Shown here piece by piece: positions 25,613 through 36,000 of a DNA stretch of 64,000 nt. The translations under genes were made by a program, and so were the position numbers. The stretch covers positions 5,801,322 through 5,865,321 of the forward strand of contig NZ_KB235922.1 in assembly GCF_000332195.1 (NCBI RefSeq). Reading direction: 5' to 3'. The notes beneath the pieces were generated by a model. That model was not told the DNA's origin and did no database searches. It worked only from the letters and a program-made list of their open reading frames with translations. Origin of the DNA: Pleurocapsa sp. PCC 7319. Lineage in GTDB: Bacteria > Cyanobacteriota > Cyanobacteriia > Cyanobacteriales > Xenococcaceae. Every line of letters begins with the position of its first letter. The first letter of the stretch is position 1.

Positions 25613-27928
25613 CTATACTTTGCTGGCAAATTCCTGAGAATTCATTTCTAAAATTTTAGACTCATTATTTTTATTTTTAGCTAACCAGTATTCTAAAAAA
25701 AGCTCCCAAGAGTCATGATGGGTTAAGTTTCGATTGGCTTCTTGTCCAAAAATAGATTGTTCAAGAAATGCCTGATAAGCTTGCGGGATAAAAGTGAAGT
25801 TGTCTATCAGTTTGATTAAGTTGCTTACAGATAAATCGAGAGTAAACTCTTCATTTATGGTATACATTGGAATACTATTGCAAATACAAAGATAAATTAG
25901 AAAAGATATTGATTGAGGTTCATCAATATAAATAAACATATCAATTGTTGGTATTATATTAATTACATCATCTAGAGAATAAACAGTAAAAGCAGAGTTG
26001 GTTATTTCTACATCTAAATTAGAGAAGACAACTAATTTAAAATGCTGTGGCAGAAAATCTTGGCAACAGAGAATTAGTTTGTTTAATTCTGATCGATAAT
26101 TTTCGTTGATAAAAGAAGTTCCAATGACTATCTGTTCTAAATTATTTGAGCTGTATTCTGTTTTATTTAACGTTATAGGATTATCTGTTAATAAAATATT
26201 TCTATTACGAGATTTTTCATAATCCCTTTCTAAGGAAAAACCGCAATTTAAATCCCAAAGATAAAAACTACTATGACTATTATCTTCTTTCAGTAGATGG
26301 CAGACATTTTTGTTAATTGTGTGATTAGAATTAATGTGTGACTTATTAAATAAGTATAATAAATAGTGATTGGCTACTAATTCTAAATGTTCAAGCTCTC
26401 CTAAACAGGCATCATCAAAAATAATTGAGCTAAAATCTAACAAGTTAATAAATATCTGATTTTGATCGTGGTTTACTTTGAATAGGTGGATGATTTGATA
26501 CAGTTCTCTATGATGAACATTGTCAACTAATCCCAGTTTATAGAGTTCTAATTTATCGGCTTCTAAATCCTTAAAATTTTTAGTTCGATATATATCAATA
26601 TTACCAATTTGCTTGGCGTTATTTATCCAATAATTAATCCAGAGATCTTCATTGGTTTTTGAATTCCAAAAGTCAACATTAGTAATGATATTGAAGTTAT
26701 ATATTTTCTTTACACTTAATCTTTCATTGTCGATTTCTGGAGTCCGATTAGGTGCTAAACTTAATTGATGTTTTTTGATGGATTTCCAATCAACTTGATA
26801 AAGTTTTTCTATAGATTTTTTAACGCTATTAGTATAATTCGAGAAGACAATTTTGCTGTCTTGTTGCAGTTTTGGAAGTGTAGTTTGGGGAGCTTGAACT
26901 ATCTCTTCAACTCCGAGAGCTAATTCTTTGATAGTTTTGAAACTATGGTATTGACAAGCTGATCCTAAACCCTCAAAGGCATTAATAGTACCGATGCAAG
27001 GTTTAGACCAAGATAAAGCTTCTACAGTTTTAATTTTTAGTCCAGTACTAAACTCAAATGGCAACACTACGATATCAACTAGATCATAAAACTCTGAAAC
27101 ATTGTTTACTTTTCCCAATATGTGAACTTGACTGTGAAACCTAGAATCTAAAGCATCACATACTTTTCCGCCGACAATAAAAGTTAATTTGTCGCTATAT
27201 TTGTTTTGAATTTTCCAGTACTTATCGAGGAAAGTTTCCAAATTTCTGACATTAATCGGGTTCGCACTACCAATAAATCCTAGTTTGAGATTGCTGTAAT
27301 CAACCTTTCTGTTAAGAATCTCAGATGGTTCTGGTTCTAGATGACCAATAGTCAAAACAGGAGTTTGCGATAGACACTTAAACCAACTAGATTCATCGTC
27401 TTTGATTGATAAAATAAGATGAGCGCGGTCTAATGCTTTTTTTTCGGATTCGGGAGAGACATAGAAAAAATCTCGATAGCCCAACCTTTTGTCTAAAAGA
27501 TAATTACGATTGCTGACAATATCGTGAGTATCGATAACTTTAGTAATGCTTTGGTCAAATAACTTTAGTACCTTACTATAAAATACATAGTTGCATAAAA
27601 CCATGTCGATATCAGCAGCTAACTTGATCCAGTTAACTGCAAACTCGATTCCTACATCCCACCAGGCATCAAGCTCAAAATATTCATTATCAGTTCTATG
27701 AACTGCAGGTTGCACAGGATAAGCGATGAAAAAATAATCCCAACATCGATTCATTCCATCATAGGCATCTTTGGGTATTTCACGATCCCATTCACGAGGA
27801 CAGTAAACAAAGTAAATCGTGGCACCAAGTTCTTGCAAATATTTTGTAAGAGCGAAGATTCGCTTTCTATTACCTGCATCTTGTGGGTGGGAAGGAGTGG
27901 GTGAGAGTACTAAAATGTTTTTGCTCAC
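25613..27928 (-). CDS. Large two-part glycosyltransferase (GT4-like)
   Basis: 771 residues from a GTG start. The N-terminal 390 residues are GT-B type: ILVLSPTPSHPQDAGNRKR, DTHDIVSNRNYLL, FIGSANPINVRNLETF, and the donor loop LPFEFSTGLKIKTVEALSWSKP. The C-terminal half (400-771) is a second alpha/beta region (LLDFSSIIFDDACLGELEH; EQIVIGTSFIN) that may be a diverged glycosyltransferase. It starts 7 bp after the stop of the upstream sulfotransferase gene, so the block 24.8-29.2 kb is one transcript. Confidence 0.85.
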   Translation of the reverse strand: MSKNILVLSPTPSHPQDAGNRKRIFALTKYLQELGATIYFVYCPREWDREIPKDAYDGMNRCWDYFFIAYPVQPAVHRTDNEYFELDAWWDVGIEFAVNWIKLAADIDMVLCNYVFYSKVLKLFDQSITKVIDTHDIVSNRNYLLDKRLGYRDFFYVSPESEKKALDRAHLILSIKDDESSWFKCLSQTPVLTIGHLEPEPSEILNRKVDYSNLKLGFIGSANPINVRNLETFLDKYWKIQNKYSDKLTFIVGGKVCDALDSRFHSQVHILGKVNNVSEFYDLVDIVVLPFEFSTGLKIKTVEALSWSKPCIGTINAFEGLGSACQYHSFKTIKELALGVEEIVQAPQTTLPKLQQDSKIVFSNYTNSVKKSIEKLYQVDWKSIKKHQLSLAPNRTPEIDNERLSVKKIYNFNIITNVDFWNSKTNEDLWINYWINNAKQIGNIDIYRTKNFKDLEADKLELYKLGLVDNVHHRELYQIIHLFKVNHDQNQIFINLLDFSSIIFDDACLGELEHLELVANHYLLYLFNKSHINSNHTINKNVCHLLKEDNSHSSFYLWDLNCGFSLERDYEKSRNRNILLTDNPITLNKTEYSSNNLEQIVIGTSFINENYRSELNKLILCCQDFLPQHFKLVVFSNLDVEITNSAFTVYSLDDVINIIPTIDMFIYIDEPQSISFLIYLCICNSIPMYTINEEFTLDLSVSNLIKLIDNFTFIPQAYQAFLEQSIFGQEANRNLTHHDSWELFLEYWLAKNKNNESKILEMNSQEFASKV

Positions 27929-27935
27929 TTTCGGT

Positions 27936-29249
27936 TCAATTAGTATTTACGAAATTCGGCGAATTTAAGTTTAGAAAACTGGAAATATCTATTTGCGCGA
28001 ACTTGATAGCAGATGATTCATCAATTGAATAGTTAAGCTCCAAATTGTAAGTTTCTTGATTGCTTAAACAATAGTTATTCAACGGTATTAAACAACGAAA
28101 TCTAGAATAATTACTCGCATCAATTCCCCAGTAAACAGTGCCAAAAAACTCAGATTTTAAATTTGTTTCTGCATGATATCGATTTCCAGTTTTAGGATCG
28201 TAAACAGATATACTATCTATCTTGAGGCGGCTGATTAAAACTCCAGCTACAATCAAAAGACTGCTATCACTAGATTTTAAACATGGTGTATCAACCTTTA
28301 GATCTATAATCTCCTTGTTCCAAAAACACTTAATATTATTTGGAAGTGAGGCAATATGCTTCAAAATATTATTTTGTAGTTGAAATACACACTCAATTTT
28401 GCCATTATAACCACCATCATTACTAAATCTTTGTATTAAGTCAGCATTTATAGCAGATGCCGTTTTAATTGTTTTCCTCTTAATATCACTAACAGAATTG
28501 CTCTTTTGCAAATATTCAATTTCATTAACTACATTATTAAGATAACTTGTATTTTTTACAATGTCTTCATAAATCAAATTAATAGGTGAAATTTGAAAAT
28601 TTTCAAATAAAATATCAAGCTCTCGTTCTTCTTGATAAATAGAATCTATGATGGACGAAACTTGATTGTAATCATATGACTTTTCTAGATCCAAAGAAAA
28701 GGGAGTCGCCTTACCTGCTGGGCGATCGTAGTGATTAACCAGTTCTCCTTTATCATTTTGCCATACGTGGTAAAGCCCTGTTCTTGCAGCTACAAATCTA
28801 GAAATTGCTTGTTTAACTTTGTTTTTTCTGTATACACGAAAAGCTATAAATTTATTATTTACATCTAGGCTGTTAAAGAAATCAACAAAGAGTCTTTGCA
28901 AATACACTTTTCTTGGTAGATTTATTAAGCGTTTGTCAAGATCTGTTTCATTGATTTGGACACCAGTTTTTTCTATTGCTTTGGCAATTTCAATTATATA
29001 ATCAGACATTATTTTGATTGAAACCACACCATTTGAAGTCGTTGCTTTTACTAAAATATCATTTATTTCTTTTTTAATCTCTTCAATAGATAGTGAACAA
29101 TTATTAAACTTTGAACTAGGTAAAATTTTCTCAGTAAAATATTCACTTGGATTTCCCAATATTTGTGTCTGAGCAAAGTCAGAAGTGACCATTGTCGAAC
29201 CACTTCTTTGAGTTGAAAATATTAAAATAATTTTTTTTAACTGAGTCAT
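27936..29249 (-). CDS. Stf0-type sulfotransferase with extra C-terminal domain
   Basis: Transfers sulfate from PAPS. The 5'-phosphosulfate loop STQRSGST is at residues 12-19, with the Stf0-type continuation ILGNPSEYF, RVYRKNKVKQAISRFVAARTG and the LIYEDIVKN block. Stf0 makes trehalose-2-sulfate in mycobacteria; here the acceptor is unknown. Residues 330-437 form an additional beta domain similar in texture to the C-terminal part of the 24860-25597 protein. Lies in the same close-packed minus-strand run as two glycosyltransferases. Confidence 0.88.
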   Translation of the reverse strand: MTQLKKIILIFSTQRSGSTMVTSDFAQTQILGNPSEYFTEKILPSSKFNNCSLSIEEIKKEINDILVKATTSNGVVSIKIMSDYIIEIAKAIEKTGVQINETDLDKRLINLPRKVYLQRLFVDFFNSLDVNNKFIAFRVYRKNKVKQAISRFVAARTGLYHVWQNDKGELVNHYDRPAGKATPFSLDLEKSYDYNQVSSIIDSIYQEERELDILFENFQISPINLIYEDIVKNTSYLNNVVNEIEYLQKSNSVSDIKRKTIKTASAINADLIQRFSNDGGYNGKIECVFQLQNNILKHIASLPNNIKCFWNKEIIDLKVDTPCLKSSDSSLLIVAGVLISRLKIDSISVYDPKTGNRYHAETNLKSEFFGTVYWGIDASNYSRFRCLIPLNNYCLSNQETYNLELNYSIDESSAIKFAQIDISSFLNLNSPNFVNTN

Positions 29250-29318
29250 TTTAATTGGGTTTGAATTTTAATCAGAAAGAATTACTGAATATTTAATCTT
29301 TGAGTATTGCAATTACTT

Positions 29319-30257
29319 CTAGATTTTTAGATGTGTAGGATAATTACTTCTACTTAGTTTACTTTTTGAATCTAATAACCACTGGGTAGAATAACTCCCT
29401 AAAGCTTGAGAAAGACTTTGTAGCTGATTAATATGTAACTGCAAAAGTTGAAACTCAACTTCTATAGGGATTTCTGCATCAGGAGATTGATTGAACTTTC
29501 TAGTAACTAATTGCTCCCTAAAATGATTTGAGTAATCGAGACCTAAAAATGAGCAAATATCACTCAATAGATTTTGTGGTTGATCTTTAATTTGGTCATA
29601 ATAACCAATTAGTATTTGTTCTTGACTAAAAATCTCTGTCCATCTTTTAAGAATTTTTGCATAGTCGCTTCTCGCTCGAACACCATCTTTATTCATAAAA
29701 TTTAGAATATCTTTAGTCGGTACACTTGATGGTTGTATTTTTCTTTGATGACAATCATATCTAAAATGAGACCAGTCACGATCTATAGGATTTCTCATTA
29801 AAAATATAATTTTTATTTCAGGAAACAGTTTCTTAATATTCTGAATATCTGAATTATTAAGTATTGAGTAAGATGGTGTTACTTCACCACAGATTTTACT
29901 TTTATTGCCAATATATAGAGATTTATACCAATCATTATCATAGTTACCAAACAAGTAATTTAAGTACCATTGAGATTGGAAAATGCTTTCTCTATCTTGA
30001 TTTATCACATGATTAAGTAAATGCTTTCTCCATTCCTTAGCCGAACTAGAATTACTATTAATACGCTCAGTTACCGACGCTAATGCCAATCGATTAGGAC
30101 TATTGTATGCTTTATCTCGATCAAAATAGTGAACTTCTTTTACGGGTGGAATAAACACATCTGGATGTTTAGATAGTTGATGATACAGCCATGTTGTTCC
30201 AGCTTTTTGTGCACCAATGACAAGAAATTGTGGAGGCTCTATTTGTTGATTTCTCAT
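29319..30257 (-). CDS. Sulfotransferase (Sulfotransfer_1 type)
   Basis: 312 residues. The PAPS-binding loop is FLVIGAQKAGTTWLYHQL (residues about 11-28), followed by HPDVFIPPVKEVHYFD, and the 3'-phosphate site IIFLMRNPIDRDWSHFRYD. This pattern is shared with heparan N-deacetylase/N-sulfotransferase-like bacterial enzymes, pointing to a carbohydrate acceptor. It lies 69 bp upstream of the Stf0-like gene. Confidence 0.9.
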   Translation of the reverse strand: MRNQQIEPPQFLVIGAQKAGTTWLYHQLSKHPDVFIPPVKEVHYFDRDKAYNSPNRLALASVTERINSNSSSAKEWRKHLLNHVINQDRESIFQSQWYLNYLFGNYDNDWYKSLYIGNKSKICGEVTPSYSILNNSDIQNIKKLFPEIKIIFLMRNPIDRDWSHFRYDCHQRKIQPSSVPTKDILNFMNKDGVRARSDYAKILKRWTEIFSQEQILIGYYDQIKDQPQNLLSDICSFLGLDYSNHFREQLVTRKFNQSPDAEIPIEVEFQLLQLHINQLQSLSQALGSYSTQWLLDSKSKLSRSNYPTHLKI

Positions 30258-30371
30258 TACCTAATTATAACAACTTATTATTAGTAAATAAGCAATTTAA
30301 GTTTATAACAATTTTCAAATTTAACTATTTTATTTTACTAAAAATAAAATAGTTAATATCAAGATTATTGG

Positions 30372-31130
30372 TTATTTCTTAACAAGAAACTTTAATCCTA
30401 TAACTTCACAATTTTGTTTTTTGTATTGTGTTTTCTTTAGCTTTTTTAGAATATTATTAGGAAGTGAGGGACCGATATTTTCCAAGATTTTAATTATTTT
30501 AAATTTACTATTATTAAAAGTATTAACAAAATCCAAATAACTCATTCTCGATAAATCAGAATCGTTATATATGTATTTTGCTACTTTTTCTGCATGTTGA
30601 TATGGTAAGTCTTTTTGTTTTATTAAAAATTCAATCATTCCATCGAAATCTAAAATCAGATGGTGCCAGTTAGGTATAGGATTTGTTTGATCATTAAATC
30701 GATAAGATTTTGTATTGCAATCAACCCAGGTATGATGTCCTATAGAGGAAGTCCAAATAGGACCTCCATGAAGTAGAGCACAACCTTCAGACTTTAAAAC
30801 AGAATATACTTGATCTAACAATAGCTTTGTATTTTTTATATGCTCTAAAATAGCAACTCCAAACGCCATATCGAAAGTTTCAGTATCAAAATAACTTGTC
30901 AACTTGGTGGCATCTAAATTAACTGTACTTAAATTTTTATTGATTTCTTGAGTTTTAATTTTGGGATTAATATTAATACTCGTTACGTGTAGAGCACCTC
31001 TTTCAATAAGATAATTGGCTACCTCATGTCTAATATCTCCGCCAATTTCCAATATTTTCTTGCCTCTAATATCAGATATATCAGATAAATTATTTACTGC
31101 TGATATTTGACCTTTTCTTAGCATTTTCAC
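30372..31130 (-). CDS. Class I SAM-dependent methyltransferase
   Basis: 252 residues. Motif I is KKILEIGGDIRHEVANYL (close to ExGxGxG but with Gly-Asp), acidic loop ININPK, post-motif FDMAFGVAILEHIKN and VLKSEGCALLHGG. A good ribosome site (GAGGTG) precedes the ATG. Probably O-methylates a sugar or glycan in this island; acceptor unknown. Confidence 0.85.
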   Translation of the reverse strand: MKMLRKGQISAVNNLSDISDIRGKKILEIGGDIRHEVANYLIERGALHVTSININPKIKTQEINKNLSTVNLDATKLTSYFDTETFDMAFGVAILEHIKNTKLLLDQVYSVLKSEGCALLHGGPIWTSSIGHHTWVDCNTKSYRFNDQTNPIPNWHHLILDFDGMIEFLIKQKDLPYQHAEKVAKYIYNDSDLSRMSYLDFVNTFNNSKFKIIKILENIGPSLPNNILKKLKKTQYKKQNCEVIGLKFLVKK

Positions 31131-31306
31131 CTCTGCTGATATAATTGGTTTTACCTCTGAACATAAGTCAGTTTGTATTTAACTTATGTTGTTCTCATAC
31201 GAATAGTTGATTAGGAAATAATATTTTTGCTTCGATGACTAGATAATAAATTGAGACCGTAGATTGAACCCACAAATTAGTTATATATTTCAGTCATATA
31301 TTTTAA

Positions 31307-31951
31307 CTAAAACTTATATTCAAAGATATCTATATCTGCAGCAAATTTATTTTTTACTATGTCTATATCTTTATCGGAATTATAATAGCTCTGATAATTA
31401 TCATGAGATCTTTTTCTCACATTGTGTTTGAATTTTTGCATATCAGTACATGGTAATTGAAGTTGTTCGCATACATAATCAAAATCTTCTTGAATTGATT
31501 CTTGTTTTCCTATAAAATCAACTAATATATTGCCTTTATTGTCCGTAATATACTCAATTTGCTGTGGTAATGATTGAAAACATTCACCTCGAATAAATTG
31601 TGAAAAACTACCTGCTTTTATTGCTTCTTCGCAAATTGAGAACTTATATTTTCCTTTACAACACCAATTGTATAAAGAAACCATTCGATCCCAAGGATTT
31701 CTAACCAATGAAAATGAAAAATAATTATTCCACACTTCATCACCAGTGACAGATTTTATTCTTTTAGCATACGAGTGCTTATGTAAACGAAACTTTTTCT
31801 TAAAAAAAGGCTGAATATTTTCCCCAAATTCAGTTGAGCCTATTATCAGATCTTGGTAATTTAAATATTTATCTAAATAGATAGTAATAGCTGTTCCTGC
31901 TGTTTTTTGAATATGAACAAAAATAAATTTCTTCGAGTGAGATATTATCAT
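31307..31951 (-). CDS. Sulfotransferase family 2 protein
   Basis: 214 residues. The PAPS loop is FIFVHIQKTAGTAITIYL (residues 9-26) and the 3'-phosphate motif FSLVRNPWDRMVSLYNW, both typical of the Sulfotransfer_2 carbohydrate sulfotransferases (chondroitin/dermatan type). The C-terminal IDIFEYKF resembles that family's end. It is the third sulfotransferase gene of the island, each of a different subfamily, which implies several sulfated positions or acceptors. Confidence 0.9.
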   Translation of the reverse strand: MIISHSKKFIFVHIQKTAGTAITIYLDKYLNYQDLIIGSTEFGENIQPFFKKKFRLHKHSYAKRIKSVTGDEVWNNYFSFSLVRNPWDRMVSLYNWCCKGKYKFSICEEAIKAGSFSQFIRGECFQSLPQQIEYITDNKGNILVDFIGKQESIQEDFDYVCEQLQLPCTDMQKFKHNVRKRSHDNYQSYYNSDKDIDIVKNKFAADIDIFEYKF

Positions 31952-32102
31952 AATTGTGTTAAAAACATCTCTCTATTATTGCATTAGCTATTTGAAATCA
32001 ATTTACGTAAATATAAATAATGACACCCCTTTTAGATCGAGCATTCAATTATTAGCTTTTGTAATCATAATATTCAGTAGGGTTTCATACTTTTTATTTT
32101 TT

Positions 32103-32296
32103 CTATGTAGTGAATAAGGATATCTTTCTTTAGAAACAGAACTCTTTTTAGCTAAAACAGAAATTCTTTCTCCCCTGAGCTCGGTACTATAGTTTTTTTC
32201 TATATAGTGGATAAGGATATCTTTCTTTAGGAACAGAATTCTTTTTAGCTAAAACAGAAATTCTTTCTCCTCTGAGCTCAGTACTATAGTTTCCGC
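32103..32296 (-). repeat. 97-bp tandem duplication at methyltransferase 3' end
   Basis: 32103-32199 and 32200-32296 are two diverged head-to-tail copies; both contain TATCTTTCTTTAG and TTTTTAGCTAAAACAGAAAT. Copy 32200-32296 encodes the present C-terminus of 32187-33011; copy 32103-32199 lies beyond the stop codon and retains the same reading frame potential. Confidence 0.9.
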
Positions 32297-33011
32297 TAGC
32301 TAAAAACTTTTCTAGCTTCTCATCTTTTTCGTAAGTATCATATGGAGTCGTAAGCTTGATGATTTCAAATCCTGAAGATTCTAATGCAAGTTTTACTATT
32401 TCAGGAGTATATTCAAATCTATGACCAGTTCTTTGCCCATGTCTATTGTATGAGTAATAGTTATAAGGAGGTTTTCCGTTTAAGATGAAATTGCAACAGC
32501 GTTGGCTTGCAGAATTGGGAGTTGTTATAAAAAGCAATCCTTCAGATTTTAATACTCTATTAGCTTCAATCAGAAAAAACATCGGGTCAACTTGAAAATG
32601 TTCCAACACTTCACAAGAGACAATTAGTGAAAATTTATCTGATTCACAAGGAAGTGAATGTTGCTCAATATTTAAATGATAAGTGTCAAATTTTCTTTCG
32701 GTCTTCAAGTAATCAAAGCTCATTTGCTTAAATTTAACATGATCTTCATTGAAGACTGTGCCGAAAGATTTATTATAGTTTAAGTTGTCGGTCAGCCACT
32801 GCAACATAAAGCCAGAAGTGCCTGCATCCAGAGCTTGTAATCCACTTTCCTTTGCCAGAGGTATTTCTGTTAAAGTTTTAATCAGTCTTATCTGATGAAG
32901 CTTGAAATAGTTTCTTCGCCAATGATTTGCAGGAATTTTATTAAATGTATTATTAAAAATTGTGGTAGCAGCTTTTTCATCTAGATATTCTAAGGACTGT
33001 ATAGTTAGCAT
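32187..33011 (-). CDS. Class I SAM methyltransferase with altered C-terminus
   Basis: About 274 residues. The SAM-binding core is ALDAGTSGFMLQWL, then SLIVSCEVLEHF, ANRVLKSEGLLFITTPN. ATG at 33011 (MLTIQSLEY) is preferred over the TTG at 33038. The C-terminal end (ERISVLAKKNSVPKERYPYP) is duplicated downstream: a 97-bp tandem duplication placed a stop (TAG) at the junction, and the vestigial second copy continues with a different ending (SLHRKNKKYETLLNIM). The ancestral protein was therefore probably slightly longer. Confidence 0.84.
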   Translation of the reverse strand: MLTIQSLEYLDEKAATTIFNNTFNKIPANHWRRNYFKLHQIRLIKTLTEIPLAKESGLQALDAGTSGFMLQWLTDNLNYNKSFGTVFNEDHVKFKQMSFDYLKTERKFDTYHLNIEQHSLPCESDKFSLIVSCEVLEHFQVDPMFFLIEANRVLKSEGLLFITTPNSASQRCCNFILNGKPPYNYYSYNRHGQRTGHRFEYTPEIVKLALESSGFEIIKLTTPYDTYEKDEKLEKFLASGNYSTELRGERISVLAKKNSVPKERYPYPLYRKKL

Positions 33012-33059
33012 AATCTTTCTTATGTAAAGTGACTCCAATAAATAAACAATATAGTCTTA

Positions 33060-36000
33060 CTATTTATTTATCTTATTGATTGAATTCTCTATGGTTGCTC
33101 TAACTTTCTTAGGACTATATTGTAATATCGCTTTTCTACTATTTATCGCCAAATGATTCCAAATATTTTCATCTTGATAAAGCCAAATAATCTCTTTAGC
33201 AAAAACTTCTGTATTATTCGCTTCTAAGATATTTTTCTCGTGAATTAAATTCATTCCTTCTATACCAATAGAAGTAGAAACAATTGGTAATTCATATTCT
33301 AAACTTTGTCCAATTTTTCCTTTCATTCCTGCCCCATATTTTAGAGGAGAAACGAAGATACGACTATTAAGAAAATATGAACTTACGTCTTGAACATAGC
33401 CAGGAATAATCACACGATCGCTTGCTAATTCTTTAACTTCTTTTGTAGGATTATTCCCTAGTAAGGTTAACACAAGATCGGGAATTTCTGACCATACTAA
33501 AGGCATAATTTCTTGACATAACCAAATAACTGCATCTACGTTTGGTGGATGATTATAACTACCTATAAATAAGGCACCTTTTCGTTCGGCAAAACTTTTT
33601 ATTTTCTCTTGATAAGGAGTATGAATATTGGGAACAACTGCGACATTAAAAACTCCTTGTTGCTGTAAAATTGATTGTTCAACAGGAGTAACAGTAATAG
33701 TTAAATCTGCTTGATTGGCTATTCTTAATTCTCGCCTCTGCATATCTTGCCATTCAGCTATATTATTTTCATCCTTGTCATTAGACAATTCACAACTTCG
33801 CTGCAATCTTAGATAATGTAAATCGATAGTATCGTAGATTAGTTTAATATTAGGTTGCTGGCGAATTAAAGGGATATATTTCTCATTAATTTCAGGGCGA
33901 CAAATCCAAGCAATATCGATAAAAGGTAAGCGGTTTTCTATTTGGGTTTCAATAGATGTACCGTAACCCACTTGAGTATAAATTGTCTCTATTTGGAGAT
34001 TTTGTAATTCTGAATTGTATGGTTCCTCTTTTACTCCATTATCTGCTGTGAAAATGACATGATAATTTAACTCTTTAAATATTTTTAGTAACTGAAATAG
34101 TCGGCGCGAACCAGATTCCTTGTCATAACAAGGCATATAAGTATCAATGACAAGAATCGTTGATTTTCCTTGATATCTTCTGGCTAATAAAGGTATATTA
34201 TCTATCTCTTTACTAGCTAGATAATCCTCAGTTGCTAAAACTTGTTGCCATTTTTGTTTAAATTTCTTGGCATTAACGACTTGATATTGTTTTACGCCTT
34301 TAGTGATATCTTTGCCTGAAGAAACTCCTTCATAGTGAACGACTTTCGATTGAGGTTGATACATTACTTTCAAACCTAACTGGTAACGAATAGCGAAGCA
34401 GAGATCGGTATCTTCATAATAAGCAGGCGCAAAATCCCGCTCGAATCCCTCCAGTTGCTCAAATACGGCTTTTTTCACCATTAAACTTGCCCCTGAGCAA
34501 TAATCCACCTCTCTTAGATAGTTATACTGAGGCTCATGAGGATTATCGTTTCTGCCGTAATTCCAACCTGAAGCATCATTAAAAACAATGCCTCCCGCTT
34601 CCTGTAAGGAACCATCAGGATAGAGTAGCTTAGAACCAACTGCACCAACGTCTTTGTCGTGGAAAAATACTTCGAGCAAACTTTCAATACAGTTAGGACG
34701 AATTTCCGTGTCATTGTTAAGGAAATACAGATACTCGCCTTTAGCTAAAGAAGCACCTTTATTACAAGAGTGAATAAATCCCAAATTATCTGTATTACTA
34801 ACTAAAGTAAGTCCGACAATAGGTTCTAATAATTTTTGGGTATTGTCTGTAGAACAATCATTCACCACGATTACTTCTATGGCCAAATCAGACTTAACAT
34901 GATTAGCAATAGATTGCAGACATCTAAAAGTGTAATCAACCTGATTATATACAGGGATGATTACGGAGACTTGGGGTAAATCGTGACAGGGAAGTTGAAC
35001 TGCGTAGTCCACCATTCCTGCCTTAAAAGACTTTTTTACAGTTGACTCAGAAAGAACTGTTGATGTTCTCTCTCCTCCACCAATTTGAGTTGCAATATCT
35101 TGAAAACCCAGTTCTGGATTTTTGGCCAAGAGCATTTCACTTAGGCCCATAGCTAATTCAATGTTTCTCGGTTGTATTTCCAAACCCATCTGATAAATGG
35201 CGATCGCTTCATCAAATTTCTTTTGTTTAACTAGAGCTTTTCCCAAACCCAGATAAAGCTGATGATTTTTTCGATCTAAAGATATAGCTTGATGATATAA
35301 ATCCACGTTATCTGGATCTTGAGCTATTTGTTGCTCATAGAAGATTAAAGCTTCTTGTTGAGAATACTTTGTACGATGATGTAAAACTGCACCAATTTTG
35401 GCTTGTACTTCTGGTAAATCTGGTTGAATTTCCTGTGCTGACTTATACGCTTTCTCAGCTTCGTCCCATTTTCCTAATTCGGCTAATGCTTCTCCCAAAT
35501 TGTAATGTGACCAGACAAAATCAGGTTTAAGTTTGATTGCTGTACGAAAACATTCTGATGCTTCTTGCCAATGCTGCATCTTCAATAGGACGTTGCCCAA
35601 GTTATTATGAGACCAAGAGTTGCTAGAGTCTAAGGCGATCGCCTTACGATATGCTGTGACGGCATCCTCCCATTGTTTTTCCTGAGCGAGAATTTCGCCT
35701 AAATTATGCTGTATATCTGCATTATCTGGCTCTAAAGCAACTGCTTTTTGGTAACAATTTAAAGCAGCTTGCCATTGTTTTTTGGTAGACAAAGCTTGAC
35801 CCAACAATAAATAGCTTCGAGCTTGGCTAGGAGCAACTTTTAAAGCTTGCTGATAACAAGCTATTGCTGCTTCCAGATTACCGATAGCAGTTAAGATAGC
35901 TCCTAATTGCCAGTAAGCATCAATTAAATCTGGCTTAAAGGTGATTGCTCGACGATAACAAGCGATCGCTGGTTTAACTTGGTGTTGCTCTAGTAATTTG

